Source: a candidate division WWE3 bacterium (GTDB taxonomy: Bacteria; Patescibacteriota; WWE3; UBA101185; UBA10185). From it: a DNA stretch of 51,901 nucleotides. The position numbers and the translations under genes are program-made. The notes beneath the pieces were generated by a model that had not been told where the DNA came from, made no database searches, and worked only from the letters and a program-made list of their open reading frames with translations. Position 1 is the first letter of the stretch; each line of letters opens with the position of its first letter. The stretch covers positions 1 to 51,901 of the forward strand of contig QZJF01000012.1 in NCBI GenBank assembly GCA_003599255.1, in the 5' to 3' direction. This document shows, one piece after another, positions 9,141 through 17,766 of this stretch.

Positions 9141-10625
9141 ATGGAAACTGCCCCTCCTTCTTGGAATAATGAAGACATTCTAAGCTTAATTGTCGAGCAA
9201 ACTACCGATATGGTGGCTATCCATACTTTTGATTGGGTATTTTTATATGTCTCTCCTTCTTCAAGACTACTACTGGGTTACGAACCTGACGAGCTTTTAA
9301 ACAAATCGGCCTTCGAACTTTTTCACCCGGATGACTTAAAAAAAATATCCTCGCACGAGACAAGTGATGTAAACGACCAAAAAATCCACACTATTACATA
9401 CAGAATTAAAAGGAAAGGTGGGGGATACGTTTGGTTTGAAACAACAGTAAAACCAATAAAAGATCTTCGCCTGGGAAACGAGCTAAGACTTATCACTGTA
9501 TCACGCGATGTCACATCCAGAAAAAACTCGGAAGAAATGGTAAAAAAGTTTGTACAGGCGGTTGAAAGCGCGTCAGACTCAATAGTTATGGCCAATTCCG
9601 AGGGAATAATTATGTACACTAATCCGGCAATATATAATATGACCGGGTACAAACCACCTGAAGTCATTGGTAAACATGCCAATTTTATATGGGAAGGAAC
9701 AATGGACAAAATTTTCCTGACCTCATTGTGGCACAATCTTAGAGAAGAAAAGAAACCATTTAACGGAGAGATCACAAACGTAAGAAAAGACGGAATGAGA
9801 TACGTCTCCGATACGCACATTACTCCGATATTAGATGAGAAGAAGGATGTTTCATTTTACGTCGGCATAGCAAGAGATATCACCAAAGCAAAAGAGGTGG
9901 ATAGAATGAAAACCGAATTTATTTCACTGGCATCTCATCAACTCAGAACTCCGCTGACATCCATGAAATGGCGACTTGAAATGCTGCTAAAAGGTGAAGA
10001 AGGAAATATTAATGACAAACAAAAGGAATATCTTTTAAACATAAACGGCACAAATGAAAGAATGATTGATCTGGTAAATTCACTATTAAACATTTCCAGG
10101 ATAGAATCGGGCCGACTTATTATTGATTCCAAACCCACTTCCTTGACGGATTTAATGCTTTCTGCTATCGACGAAGTCTCTAACAAAGCCAAGGACAAGC
10201 AGATCCGTATAATAAAAGATTTTCAGGAGGCTCTTCCTGTTATTAGCGTGGATCCAAAACTTTTAAGAAATGTTTACATTAATCTGCTTACGAACGCTAT
10301 TAAGTACACCAAAGAAAAAGGTGCAATTGAAGTGCGTATTTATGAGGACAACAACATGATACTTACGCAAGTTGCGGACAACGGTTACGGCATTCCAAAG
10401 AGTGACCAGGACAAAATCTTCCAGAAATTCTACCGCGCAGATAATATAAAAAAGGTGGAAACCGACGGCACGGGCTTGGGACTATACTTAACAAAAGCAA
10501 TAATAGAGGCTTCAAACGGAAAAATATGGTTTGAAAGTGAAGAAAATAAAGGAACAAGTTTTTATGTAGCACTTAGCAGATCCGGAATGGAGCCCAAAAA
10601 GGGCGAGGTATCAATTACGGTTTAA
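9141..10625 (+). CDS. Sensor histidine kinase with tandem PAS domains, no obvious TM
   Basis: Two PAS/PAC segments, SHQLRTP H-box, NLLTNAIKYT, GTGLGLYL; paralogue of 5346-6743. Confidence 0.93.
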   Translation: METAPPSWNNEDILSLIVEQTTDMVAIHTFDWVFLYVSPSSRLLLGYEPDELLNKSAFELFHPDDLKKISSHETSDVNDQKIHTITYRIKRKGGGYVWFETTVKPIKDLRLGNELRLITVSRDVTSRKNSEEMVKKFVQAVESASDSIVMANSEGIIMYTNPAIYNMTGYKPPEVIGKHANFIWEGTMDKIFLTSLWHNLREEKKPFNGEITNVRKDGMRYVSDTHITPILDEKKDVSFYVGIARDITKAKEVDRMKTEFISLASHQLRTPLTSMKWRLEMLLKGEEGNINDKQKEYLLNINGTNERMIDLVNSLLNISRIESGRLIIDSKPTSLTDLMLSAIDEVSNKAKDKQIRIIKDFQEALPVISVDPKLLRNVYINLLTNAIKYTKEKGAIEVRIYEDNNMILTQVADNGYGIPKSDQDKIFQKFYRADNIKKVETDGTGLGLYLTKAIIEASNGKIWFESEENKGTSFYVALSRSGMEPKKGEVSITV

Positions 10626-10643
10626 TTAATTTATAATTAAATT

Positions 10644-11078
10644 ATGGATGACAATAAAAGAGAACAGAAATGTATTTTGGTCGTAGAAGATGACCCTGAC
10701 TTCGTAAAAATAATCACAGAAAAACTGGAAAAAAACAATATAAGAGTAGTAAATGCAAAAACGGCAGATGAGAGTATGGAACTTCTAAAAAATAATCACG
10801 TTGATTTAATTTGGCTGGATCATTATTTGGTAGGTGATAAGACCGGTTACGATTTTGTAACATCAGTAAAGAATGACTCAAAGTACAGAAAAATTCCAAT
10901 ATTTTTGGTCACAAATTACGATGATTACGGAAACACGGTTGTTTTTATGGAAAAACTGGAACATGAAGAAAATCCAAAAACATATGTAGAATTTGGAATA
11001 GATAAGTACTTTGTAAAGTCCAACAGCAGTCTTGATACAATCCTTGAAGAGGTTAAGAAATACTTGAAAATTGAGTAA
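10644..11078 (+). CDS. Single-domain response regulator
   Basis: ILVVEDDPDF, IWLDHYLVG, FLVTNY, KYFVKS; no output domain. Confidence 0.9.
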   Translation: MDDNKREQKCILVVEDDPDFVKIITEKLEKNNIRVVNAKTADESMELLKNNHVDLIWLDHYLVGDKTGYDFVTSVKNDSKYRKIPIFLVTNYDDYGNTVVFMEKLEHEENPKTYVEFGIDKYFVKSNSSLDTILEEVKKYLKIE

Positions 11079-11081
11079 GTT

Positions 11082-11576
11082 ATGAGAAGAAAAAAAATCT
11101 TTCCTGATTATGTCAGAAATATAGTGTTTGGAGCTGAAGACAGTCTGGTGTCCACTGTAGGTGTGCTATTCGGACTTGCAAGTTCAAATGAATACACTTT
11201 GGCTCAGTTAATGCTTGTTGGGGTTACGCTGACGTCAGTAGAGGCTTTATCCATGGGGGTAGGTTCATATCTTTCCGAAACCGAGATTCATGAACTTGAT
11301 CACAGCGGTAATCATAAAGATTCTCCGATAATTGGGGGATTATTGATGTATTTTTCTTATCTGATTTTTGGAATTGTTGTTCTTGCTCCGTATCTGCTAT
11401 TCGGAATTCCAACAGGTAAATTTGTTTCGATAATATTAACGTTTATATCCTTATATTTTGTCGGATATTTTCCTACGAAAAGTATCAGAGAGGGCTTACG
11501 GATGTTTATTGTTGCAGGAATAGCAATTATTGTAGGATTCACGGTTACAAAAATTTTTGAGAATGTAAAATTTTAA
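11082..11576 (+). CDS. VIT1/CCC1-like family membrane protein
   Basis: DYVRNIVFGAEDSLVSTVGVLFGLA N-terminus and multiple TM helices. Confidence 0.8.
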   Translation: MRRKKIFPDYVRNIVFGAEDSLVSTVGVLFGLASSNEYTLAQLMLVGVTLTSVEALSMGVGSYLSETEIHELDHSGNHKDSPIIGGLLMYFSYLIFGIVVLAPYLLFGIPTGKFVSIILTFISLYFVGYFPTKSIREGLRMFIVAGIAIIVGFTVTKIFENVKF

Positions 11577-11587
11577 GATAGAATATT

Positions 11588-12346
11588 ATGAGCATGCCCA
11601 CACGTGATGAGATAACCACACTTTTTGATACTGAAGAGAAAGACATCAACTCAAATCTTGTTAAGAAATTAACCGCATTGCGCTTCAACTCCAAGAAAAT
11701 CAGATCTTTTGTTGCAAAAAAATATCTAGAAGCCAAAGCTGATTTCCAAAAGGGTACTTTTGCGTATAAATGGGTTATCACATCACTGGTTCTTTTTTCC
11801 ATTACCTCCGTTGTCACAATAATTTATCCGGTAAAGATCAGTCCGAAACTCAATCACAAATATTCCATATATGCGTCTCGCCCACTTACTTTCGGTAATA
11901 GCGAGTATGAGATATATTCCAAAGATTCGCGCTCTCAAAAGATCAACGAAATATTTAAAGAATTTAATTGCCCGCTTGAAGGTTTAGGTGAAATATTTGT
12001 TTACGAAGCGGATAAAAACCACATACCCTGGTGGATCACGGCTGCAATTGCATTTCAGGAGTCAAGCTGCGGAAAAATGACACCGGAACCTGAGGGTATT
12101 GAATCATATAACGCTTGGGGATGGGGAGTATACGGTGAGAATGTACAAAGCTTTGATAATTGGGTAAGGGGAGTAGAAACCGTATCGGAATATCTCAGAG
12201 AAAGATTTTACTCAAAAAATATTAAAGATCCCTGCGACATAATGAAAGTATATACACCTCCATCAAAGGGCTCCTGGTGTGAGGGCGTAAATTATTTTGG
12301 GGATATGATACAAAACTATAAAACTCCTGTTAGTAATGACCTATAG
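11588..12346 (+). CDS. Membrane-anchored lysozyme/glucosaminidase-like protein
   Basis: TM segment then WITAAIAFQESSCGK...NAWGWGVYGENV...YTPPSKGSW; lysozyme-superfamily-like Glu motif; start may be ATG 11594. Confidence 0.65.
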   Translation: MSMPTRDEITTLFDTEEKDINSNLVKKLTALRFNSKKIRSFVAKKYLEAKADFQKGTFAYKWVITSLVLFSITSVVTIIYPVKISPKLNHKYSIYASRPLTFGNSEYEIYSKDSRSQKINEIFKEFNCPLEGLGEIFVYEADKNHIPWWITAAIAFQESSCGKMTPEPEGIESYNAWGWGVYGENVQSFDNWVRGVETVSEYLRERFYSKNIKDPCDIMKVYTPPSKGSWCEGVNYFGDMIQNYKTPVSNDL

Positions 12347-12349
12347 CGT

Positions 12350-12378
12350 TTGACCTCGGGGAAATTTACTGCTATAAT
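12350..12378 (+). promoter_or_regulatory. sigma70-type promoter TTGACC-N17-TATAAT, ATG at 12386
   Basis: -35 12350-12355, -10 12373-12378; predicted +1 about 12385. Confidence 0.8.
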
Positions 12379-12385
12379 GGGCGTC

Positions 12386-12940
12386 ATGCCAAAAAATATT
12401 AAAGCTTTTGGCGCTTTTTTTGCTCCCGCTTTATTTATTGTTATAACAGCATTAATAGGCGGTCAACTTGAAAAAGAGGCTGTAGCAAAGGAAAACTTTG
12501 TAGCCACTATTTCAGGCGATATTGAAGCCAAAAGAATAGATAGAGAATTGATTTTGACCAGGTTCTTTGAAAAGTACAACTCTCCTTTAATGCCTCATGT
12601 TAAGACCTTTGTAGAGGTAGCAGACAAGTATAAGATTGACTTTAGACTTTTGCCTGCTATTTCGTGTATAGAGTCCTCTTGTGGAAAGAGACTAATACCT
12701 GGGTCTTACAACCCTTTTGGATGGGGAATATATGGTGATAATGTTATAAGATTTGTATCTTATGACGAAGCTATAGAGAAAGTAGGTGAAGGCTTGAACA
12801 AAGGTTATTTTGCCAAGGGTTTAAATACTCCTGAGAAAATAGCCCCGGTTTACACACCTCCTTCCCATGTCCATTGGTTAGGGAAAGTTAAGTACTTCAT
12901 GAACGAAATGGATCAGATTCAAGAATCTCTTGAAATCTAA
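12386..12940 (+). CDS. Secreted lysozyme/glucosaminidase-like protein, paralogue of 11588-12346
   Basis: Signal peptide; LLPAISCIESSCGK...NPFGWGIYGDNV...YTPPSHVHW; the listed start at 12350 (TTG) is in fact the -35 box. Confidence 0.7.
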   Translation: MPKNIKAFGAFFAPALFIVITALIGGQLEKEAVAKENFVATISGDIEAKRIDRELILTRFFEKYNSPLMPHVKTFVEVADKYKIDFRLLPAISCIESSCGKRLIPGSYNPFGWGIYGDNVIRFVSYDEAIEKVGEGLNKGYFAKGLNTPEKIAPVYTPPSHVHWLGKVKYFMNEMDQIQESLEI

Positions 12941-12964
12941 AAATTAAATAGTTAGTCGAACAAG

Positions 12965-12999
12965 TACCGGTCTGCGAAAGTAGACCGGTATTTTGTTTG
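12965..12999 (+). terminator. Rho-independent terminator
   Basis: Perfect stem taccggtct / agaccggta with short loop, then ttttgtttgtt. Confidence 0.85.
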
Positions 13000-13037
13000 T
13001 TAACAAGTGGTAAAATAGTTTGTGAGTTTATAGGCTC

Positions 13038-13122
13038 GGGCGAGTGGCGGAATTGGCATACGCGTATGGCTTAGAACCATATGCCGCAAGGCTTGGAGGT
13101 TCGAGTCCTCTCTCGCCCACCA
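13038..13122 (+). tRNA. tRNA-Leu(TAG)
   Basis: Acceptor GGGCGAG/CTCGCCC, anticodon loop CTTAGAA, long variable arm, encoded CCA. Confidence 0.95.
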
Positions 13123-13215
13123 TAAAAGCTCAACTTATTTAATCCTCTTTTATCTAGAAAGGTTTTACCACTGTATAGATACTAGGCAGCAAAATATAAA
13201 TTTTTTTTCTACAAA

Positions 13216-13545
13216 TTAATTTTCAGTAGGTGAGGGAATTCCATCATATTGCTTAACACACTTCAGAAATTCATCAAATTCTTTGCTATCTAAGCTTACA
13301 CTTGCAGACTCCGCCCCTATATCACCTTGAAAATCCAAACATTTTGTCTTATCAAACTCGTTTAACTTGTATGTTGTTTTTCTATCAACCGTATATTCAC
13401 AATTACATCCATAACAACTAAAACAAGCAACAGGATTAAACTGAACTAAATGATTATCTGAATTCTTGTTTTTTGTAACTGTCGCCACCAAATAGATCGA
13501 TATAGGTATCCCGAGTAATAGCAACAAAGTGATTATTTTCTTCAC
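13216..13545 (-). CDS. Small exported or membrane-anchored Cys-rich protein
   Basis: GTG start (13545) gives a clean signal/anchor (M)KKIITLLLLLGIPISIYLVATV; CFSCYGCNC cluster; TATAAT at 13552-13557 and CTGTCA at 13575-13580 on minus strand. Confidence 0.6.
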   Translation of the reverse strand: MKKIITLLLLLGIPISIYLVATVTKNKNSDNHLVQFNPVACFSCYGCNCEYTVDRKTTYKLNEFDKTKCLDFQGDIGAESASVSLDSKEFDEFLKCVKQYDGIPSPTEN

Positions 13546-13595
13546 GATTGAATTATACGATAGTTCGCACATCCTGACAGATAACCCACCAAAGT

Positions 13596-14273
13596 TTATT
13601 TCTTTTCAAAATCCTCCCGCGTAAGCTCGCGCGGGGCTTTTCCTGGGTCACCATCCTGCAAGATAGTCCTCCAGTTGCCTAAATGATCTCTCAATTTTTC
13701 ATTCAAAATGTCCTTGGCTTCTTCAATATTTTTTGGCTGGTCTCTTTCCTGGGAGGATTCTACAAAGATGCCGGTTATGTGGTGTCGAACCCGTGCTCCG
13801 GAACTAACTTTGTTTACATTTTGTCCGCCGGCACCGCCTGACCTAAAAGTTTCAACTTTTAAATCCGATTCATCTATATCAACCTCGCCAGTTTGCAAGC
13901 ACAAATTTACCCAGGCAATGTAATCTCCCAAACATTGTTCAGTCTCTTGAGGGGATTTGCCTCTGACTAAGTTTTCAACTACTCCGGCAACTGCATTTAT
14001 TGATTCTTCATGTCTATTGCGCATTGCCTCTTCTTTATGACGATTTCTCGCCGCTTGTGATGTTTTACTTGTGGGACTACGTTCTTTCTTTTTCCCACCA
14101 CTGCCACCACCGGTCTTTCCGGGAAATAATTCGTCTTCTATTCCGTAGTAATCTTCTGGGTTTAGTGTCATCTTTTTTGTGTGAGTAAGGAAACTCCCGG
14201 TTTTAACTTCCTGAAGTTTCCTTAATTTCATCCGCTTCTGCGGTCTTGGCTGATTCATTGGGCGATTCCTCAC
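13596..14273 (-). CDS. RF-1-domain (GGQ) release-factor-like protein with low-complexity N-terminal extension
   Basis: FRSGGAGGQNVNKVSSGARVRHHITGIFVESSQERDQ; true start may be ATG 14171 (MTLNPEDYYGIE). Confidence 0.75.
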   Translation of the reverse strand: MRNRPMNQPRPQKRMKLRKLQEVKTGSFLTHTKKMTLNPEDYYGIEDELFPGKTGGGSGGKKKERSPTSKTSQAARNRHKEEAMRNRHEESINAVAGVVENLVRGKSPQETEQCLGDYIAWVNLCLQTGEVDIDESDLKVETFRSGGAGGQNVNKVSSGARVRHHITGIFVESSQERDQPKNIEEAKDILNEKLRDHLGNWRTILQDGDPGKAPRELTREDFEKK

Positions 14274-14361
14274 TTTTTACAAGAGAAAGAGCCCATTCAA
14301 GCAAGTCCGACATAGCGGAAAGCAATAAACGCGGTGCAGTACTCCGATTGCGGTTATCCAT
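14203..14361 (-). CDS. Possible small 52-aa protein, overlaps nuclease-like gene stop (ATGGATAA)
   Basis: Reading frame MDNRNRSTAPRLLLSAMSDLLEWALSLVKSEESPNESAKTAEADEIKETSGS*, below the track length cutoff. Confidence 0.4.
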   Translation of the reverse strand: MDNRNRSTAPRLLLSAMSDLLEWALSLVKSEESPNESAKTAEADEIKETSGS

Positions 14362-15529
14362 TGCTTCTTATATCCTTTCTTCTTTCTAATACTTCAAAAG
14401 CATGATCGAGTTTGGCTTTCAAATGGTCTTGCATCTCTGCATCTTCAAAAAATTTGGAAAGCGGAACCCTCACTGAAAGGCACATATTACCTCGTTGGGC
14501 AAATTCTATTAGACTCCTCGGAGTTTTGCAACTTTCCAGATCTACAGTACCTCCGGAATCTCTAAAAGTAAAAGGGGTTTCCTCTTCTCCTTTACCGATG
14601 GCCACAACATCCAGATATCCCGAAGTCTTGATATCAAGATAAAAAGTATTGTTTCCCCCGTACACTTTTAAATCAAAGCCGTTAAGTGCATCTTCCCTGG
14701 AGTCTGAGGTGTCAACCTGATGATCCATGCGTTCCTCTATAAACTTCTTCACTACAGCTTCACAGGCACATCCGCTCATCACTTCATTAAATGCTCTTTG
14801 GTAGTTGTAGATTTCCGGAAGATTGGCGGATACTTCCTGTCCAATTTGAATAAGGTGCTCCTGATCGTCAAAACTTTTCATTCTTTCATCCATTGTATCT
14901 GCTACAGCTCCTACAACCCTGGCATAACCCACCTTGGCACCCATGGGCCATGATTCATAAGGTGCGTCACTATTGATAATCTGTGTATCAATCAGCCATC
15001 TTACAGCGGAATTTACTAAGATTTTAGTAGCAGCTTCCGTTCGGGACGGTTCATCCAGTGACTCCATCCATTCAAGTATCTTTTTTAGACCAACGGCATG
15101 TCGCAACATGTACCTGTGTGCCGTAGATCTCTTATCCTCGTTTTTTGTCAACTCACGTGTAAGGCTTTTATTTTCAGAACTCATCCATTTTTCATATGTG
15201 GAAACAACATGCTGAGCAGATTCAGGTTTGGCCTCCTGTTTTAAAACTTCGTACAAAACAACAGGGCTATCCAGGTTAATCAACTCAACTACCTCGACCT
15301 CACTAAGCCGTGTGATCATATCCTGCGATAAGCTAAAATTTGTCCACTCCTCGCGCGGCATTTCTACAATAGATTCAACTGTAAACTCAGTTGGTACAAC
15401 TGCACTTGTACTCTTGGGAATAGGATTCTTAGGTGTAAACTTAGGGTCATTTTCTACTCCGGCAGCTAAAGTCGTAATGTTTTCCTGAAATTCAAGTAGT
15501 TCTCTGGGCAACTGGGTTTCAACAGGCAT
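14354..15529 (-). CDS. Hypothetical protein with PD-(D/E)XK nuclease-like C-terminal motif
   Basis: CEAVVKKFIEER...GFDLKVYGGNNTFYLDIKTSG resembles E...D...(D/E)xK; no family recognised. Confidence 0.5.
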   Translation of the reverse strand: MPVETQLPRELLEFQENITTLAAGVENDPKFTPKNPIPKSTSAVVPTEFTVESIVEMPREEWTNFSLSQDMITRLSEVEVVELINLDSPVVLYEVLKQEAKPESAQHVVSTYEKWMSSENKSLTRELTKNEDKRSTAHRYMLRHAVGLKKILEWMESLDEPSRTEAATKILVNSAVRWLIDTQIINSDAPYESWPMGAKVGYARVVGAVADTMDERMKSFDDQEHLIQIGQEVSANLPEIYNYQRAFNEVMSGCACEAVVKKFIEERMDHQVDTSDSREDALNGFDLKVYGGNNTFYLDIKTSGYLDVVAIGKGEEETPFTFRDSGGTVDLESCKTPRSLIEFAQRGNMCLSVRVPLSKFFEDAEMQDHLKAKLDHAFEVLERRKDIRSNG

Positions 15530-15568
15530 GTTTAAAGTTTAGCATAGAGAAAGAGGGGATTAATGGAT

Positions 15569-15612
15569 AAAAAAAAGGCCAGGGGAGTTGTGTAAACTCA
15601 TAATCCCTGGCC
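15569..15612 (-). terminator. Rho-independent terminator for minus-strand genes
   Basis: GGCCAGGG...CCCTGGCC with inner gagtt/aactc pairing; A-run at 15569-15576 is a T-run on the minus strand. Confidence 0.9.
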
Positions 15613-15622
15613 TCATGGCGTT

Positions 15623-15871
15623 CTAGTCTTCGGTGTGTTCCAGCTCAACCCTGCGGTTAAACTCAGAGAGCACCAAAGCCAAGAACTCAGGAGTAGTGCC
15701 GACCCGGCGAAGCGAAGCGCTAGCGTTGAAAGTCACCTCTTCCAGTTGGGAGCGGTCCCGGAGCCGGAAAAGAACTTCCACCGTCTGCTCAACATCACCG
15801 GCGAAAACCGAATCCCACAAGGGGCCGTTTTCGAGTTCGTCCAGAGTTGTTGAAAACGTCTGGTCTGTCAT
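15623..15871 (-). CDS. Small hypothetical protein (82 aa)
   Basis: Strong SD on minus strand (ggaggtaacATG), G+C-rich coding sequence, terminator downstream. Confidence 0.65.
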   Translation of the reverse strand: MTDQTFSTTLDELENGPLWDSVFAGDVEQTVEVLFRLRDRSQLEEVTFNASASLRRVGTTPEFLALVLSEFNRRVELEHTED

Positions 15872-15881
15872 GTTACCTCCT

Positions 15882-16976
15882 TCAAGACTTGATGGTGCAC
15901 GCCGCAGGCATGAACCAACACGGATCTTCCGGAACGACGAACAACAACGGAATGAAATCCGTGATAGTTGTCGAGGTCCAGATTATTGCGGCCTCAATGG
16001 CTGCTGGAATTGAAACCTGCGCTGCAGCTGCTGCCGCGCGAAGTTGGTATCCCAGTGTCCAGTAAAGATGCCGCCAAATAGAGGGAGCATTACCGCCCCA
16101 ACTGTCCCGAATGTGTTGTGGAACCTGTGACGAATCAACGCGGACATATCCACGTCCAACCATGCGTGACATAAAACGGGCAAGCTCCTTTGCGGAATAT
16201 ACACCATGCTGCATACCTGGATTGTAGCTTGTGACCACAGCTCCGTTCTCAGCAGCAATGAATGTTCCCCAAACGCGTGCCTGGCCGGACGCCTCTACAA
16301 CACGAGTGAGAAACAGGTATTGGTCTTGCATGCCTCCGCCTCCGGCGAAATAGTAAACATCGCCGAAACCTGTTAAGCCACCCCTCACGATTTGAGCTAC
16401 CCAGGCGCTGTTCGCGCTCAGGGCATAAGGGTTTGCCATGTGGTTCGTCCAATGGAACAGCGAAAACCACATATTATCGGCGTACGGCTTTGCAGCAGCA
16501 AGAGAGGTGTAGAACGCATTCAAATCGGCCGGCGTCAATTGAGCCATCGGAATCAAGATAGTTCCGGGGTCGCCGATAGAGGATAGCTGAACATTTCCAT
16601 ACGAATCTGCGCTCAGCGATCCAAGTCCCACGTTCTCTCCGCCAGCCAGCATTGTGTCAATCGCTGTCCTGTCTTGATCACTGAGCGGTTGAACAACTAT
16701 CTGATTGGAGAGAATCGACCACTGCGCCGCCTCCATTGAAAGTACCTCCGCCTCATAATCCAGCTCGTCAACAGGTATTACAACCTGAGGAACTGAATCA
16801 GTTGGAGAATTCTCTGCGGGCTGCGCTGATGACGATGCGGCCACAACAACTTCTGGTTGGGCACTGTCAGCAATTTCTTGGCTGCCGGACCCAACATTTC
16901 CCGATTCAGTGCAAGCTGCTGAAACCAGCCAGACAAGCACTACAAAAACAATGAAAGGGGAAAAAACGCGTTTCAT
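15882..16976 (-). CDS. Putative lipoprotein / secreted hypothetical protein
   Basis: Signal peptide with lipobox MKRVFSPFIVFVVLVWLVSAAC; SD aaaggagtagacATG supports start at 16976 rather than 17048. Confidence 0.7.
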   Translation of the reverse strand: MKRVFSPFIVFVVLVWLVSAACTESGNVGSGSQEIADSAQPEVVVAASSSAQPAENSPTDSVPQVVIPVDELDYEAEVLSMEAAQWSILSNQIVVQPLSDQDRTAIDTMLAGGENVGLGSLSADSYGNVQLSSIGDPGTILIPMAQLTPADLNAFYTSLAAAKPYADNMWFSLFHWTNHMANPYALSANSAWVAQIVRGGLTGFGDVYYFAGGGGMQDQYLFLTRVVEASGQARVWGTFIAAENGAVVTSYNPGMQHGVYSAKELARFMSRMVGRGYVRVDSSQVPQHIRDSWGGNAPSIWRHLYWTLGYQLRAAAAAAQVSIPAAIEAAIIWTSTTITDFIPLLFVVPEDPCWFMPAACTIKS

Positions 16977-17109
16977 GTCTACTCCTTTTTTGGTTGTTAT
17001 TGTACGAGTACGATAGCGTATTATATCAGGTTTCTCGCGATCTGACAACCTATAGCACCCTTACAGCGGGCGTCTGATATAATGCTTGAGCTGTCCAAAA
17101 ATCAGCAAA

Positions 17110-17751
17110 ATGAAACAAGGTATTCTTGTAGCCTTTTTTATTGCAAGTACAATCTATAACTCTGCCTCAATCTCACATGAAGAAAAAGCTGTAACCTCGC
17201 AGCCGTTGCATTATTTAGTAAATACAGACACAAACATACTTTTAAACGTTCCTTATGTACACCAGGTCGATGATCTTCCCGAAGACAAAAAACCACAAAT
17301 TATGGCTTCGGCATGCGGACCCACGGCAATAAATATGATTCTTAAGTACATAGGGGAGGACATAGATTTATACTCAGTTATAGAGAGATTACCTGACAGT
17401 GTGTACATTAAAGGCAAGATGTTTTACAACTTATACGAGGGACCCGGATATTTTGGCAAGGAAACTAAAAGAATATCAAAAGATCCTCAAGCCATATACC
17501 AGGCATTAAAAGACAGAAACCCCATTATACTTAACATACAAAACTACAACGGAATGATTGGACATGCTGTGGTTATTGTGGGAATAAGAAACTTCGATGG
17601 AAAAACAGCTGAGTCATTAATAGTGCATGATCCCTATGTCGGGCCATACAGAGAATTTAAATACATAAATGAAACAACAATAAAACAGCCCGAGGGTTTT
17701 AATAACTACATTGGAATTTTAGACCCATTCTACGTAGTAAATTCCGATTAA
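17110..17751 (+). CDS. Secreted C39-like cysteine peptidase
   Basis: Signal peptide MKQGILVAFFIASTIYNSA; NVPYVHQ, SACGPTAINMIL, GHAVVIVGI, HDPYVGP catalytic motifs. Confidence 0.8.
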   Translation: MKQGILVAFFIASTIYNSASISHEEKAVTSQPLHYLVNTDTNILLNVPYVHQVDDLPEDKKPQIMASACGPTAINMILKYIGEDIDLYSVIERLPDSVYIKGKMFYNLYEGPGYFGKETKRISKDPQAIYQALKDRNPIILNIQNYNGMIGHAVVIVGIRNFDGKTAESLIVHDPYVGPYREFKYINETTIKQPEGFNNYIGILDPFYVVNSD

Positions 17752-17766
17752 TGATAGAATTTTATA

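Noticed and set aside
12350-12385. N-terminal extension of the second lysozyme-like protein from TTG 12350
   Set aside because: This stretch is a near-perfect -35/-10 promoter, and the signal peptide starts at ATG 12386
15569-16980. Mobile element or prophage remnant around the G+C-rich genes
   Set aside because: No transposase, integrase, terminal repeats or target duplication seen
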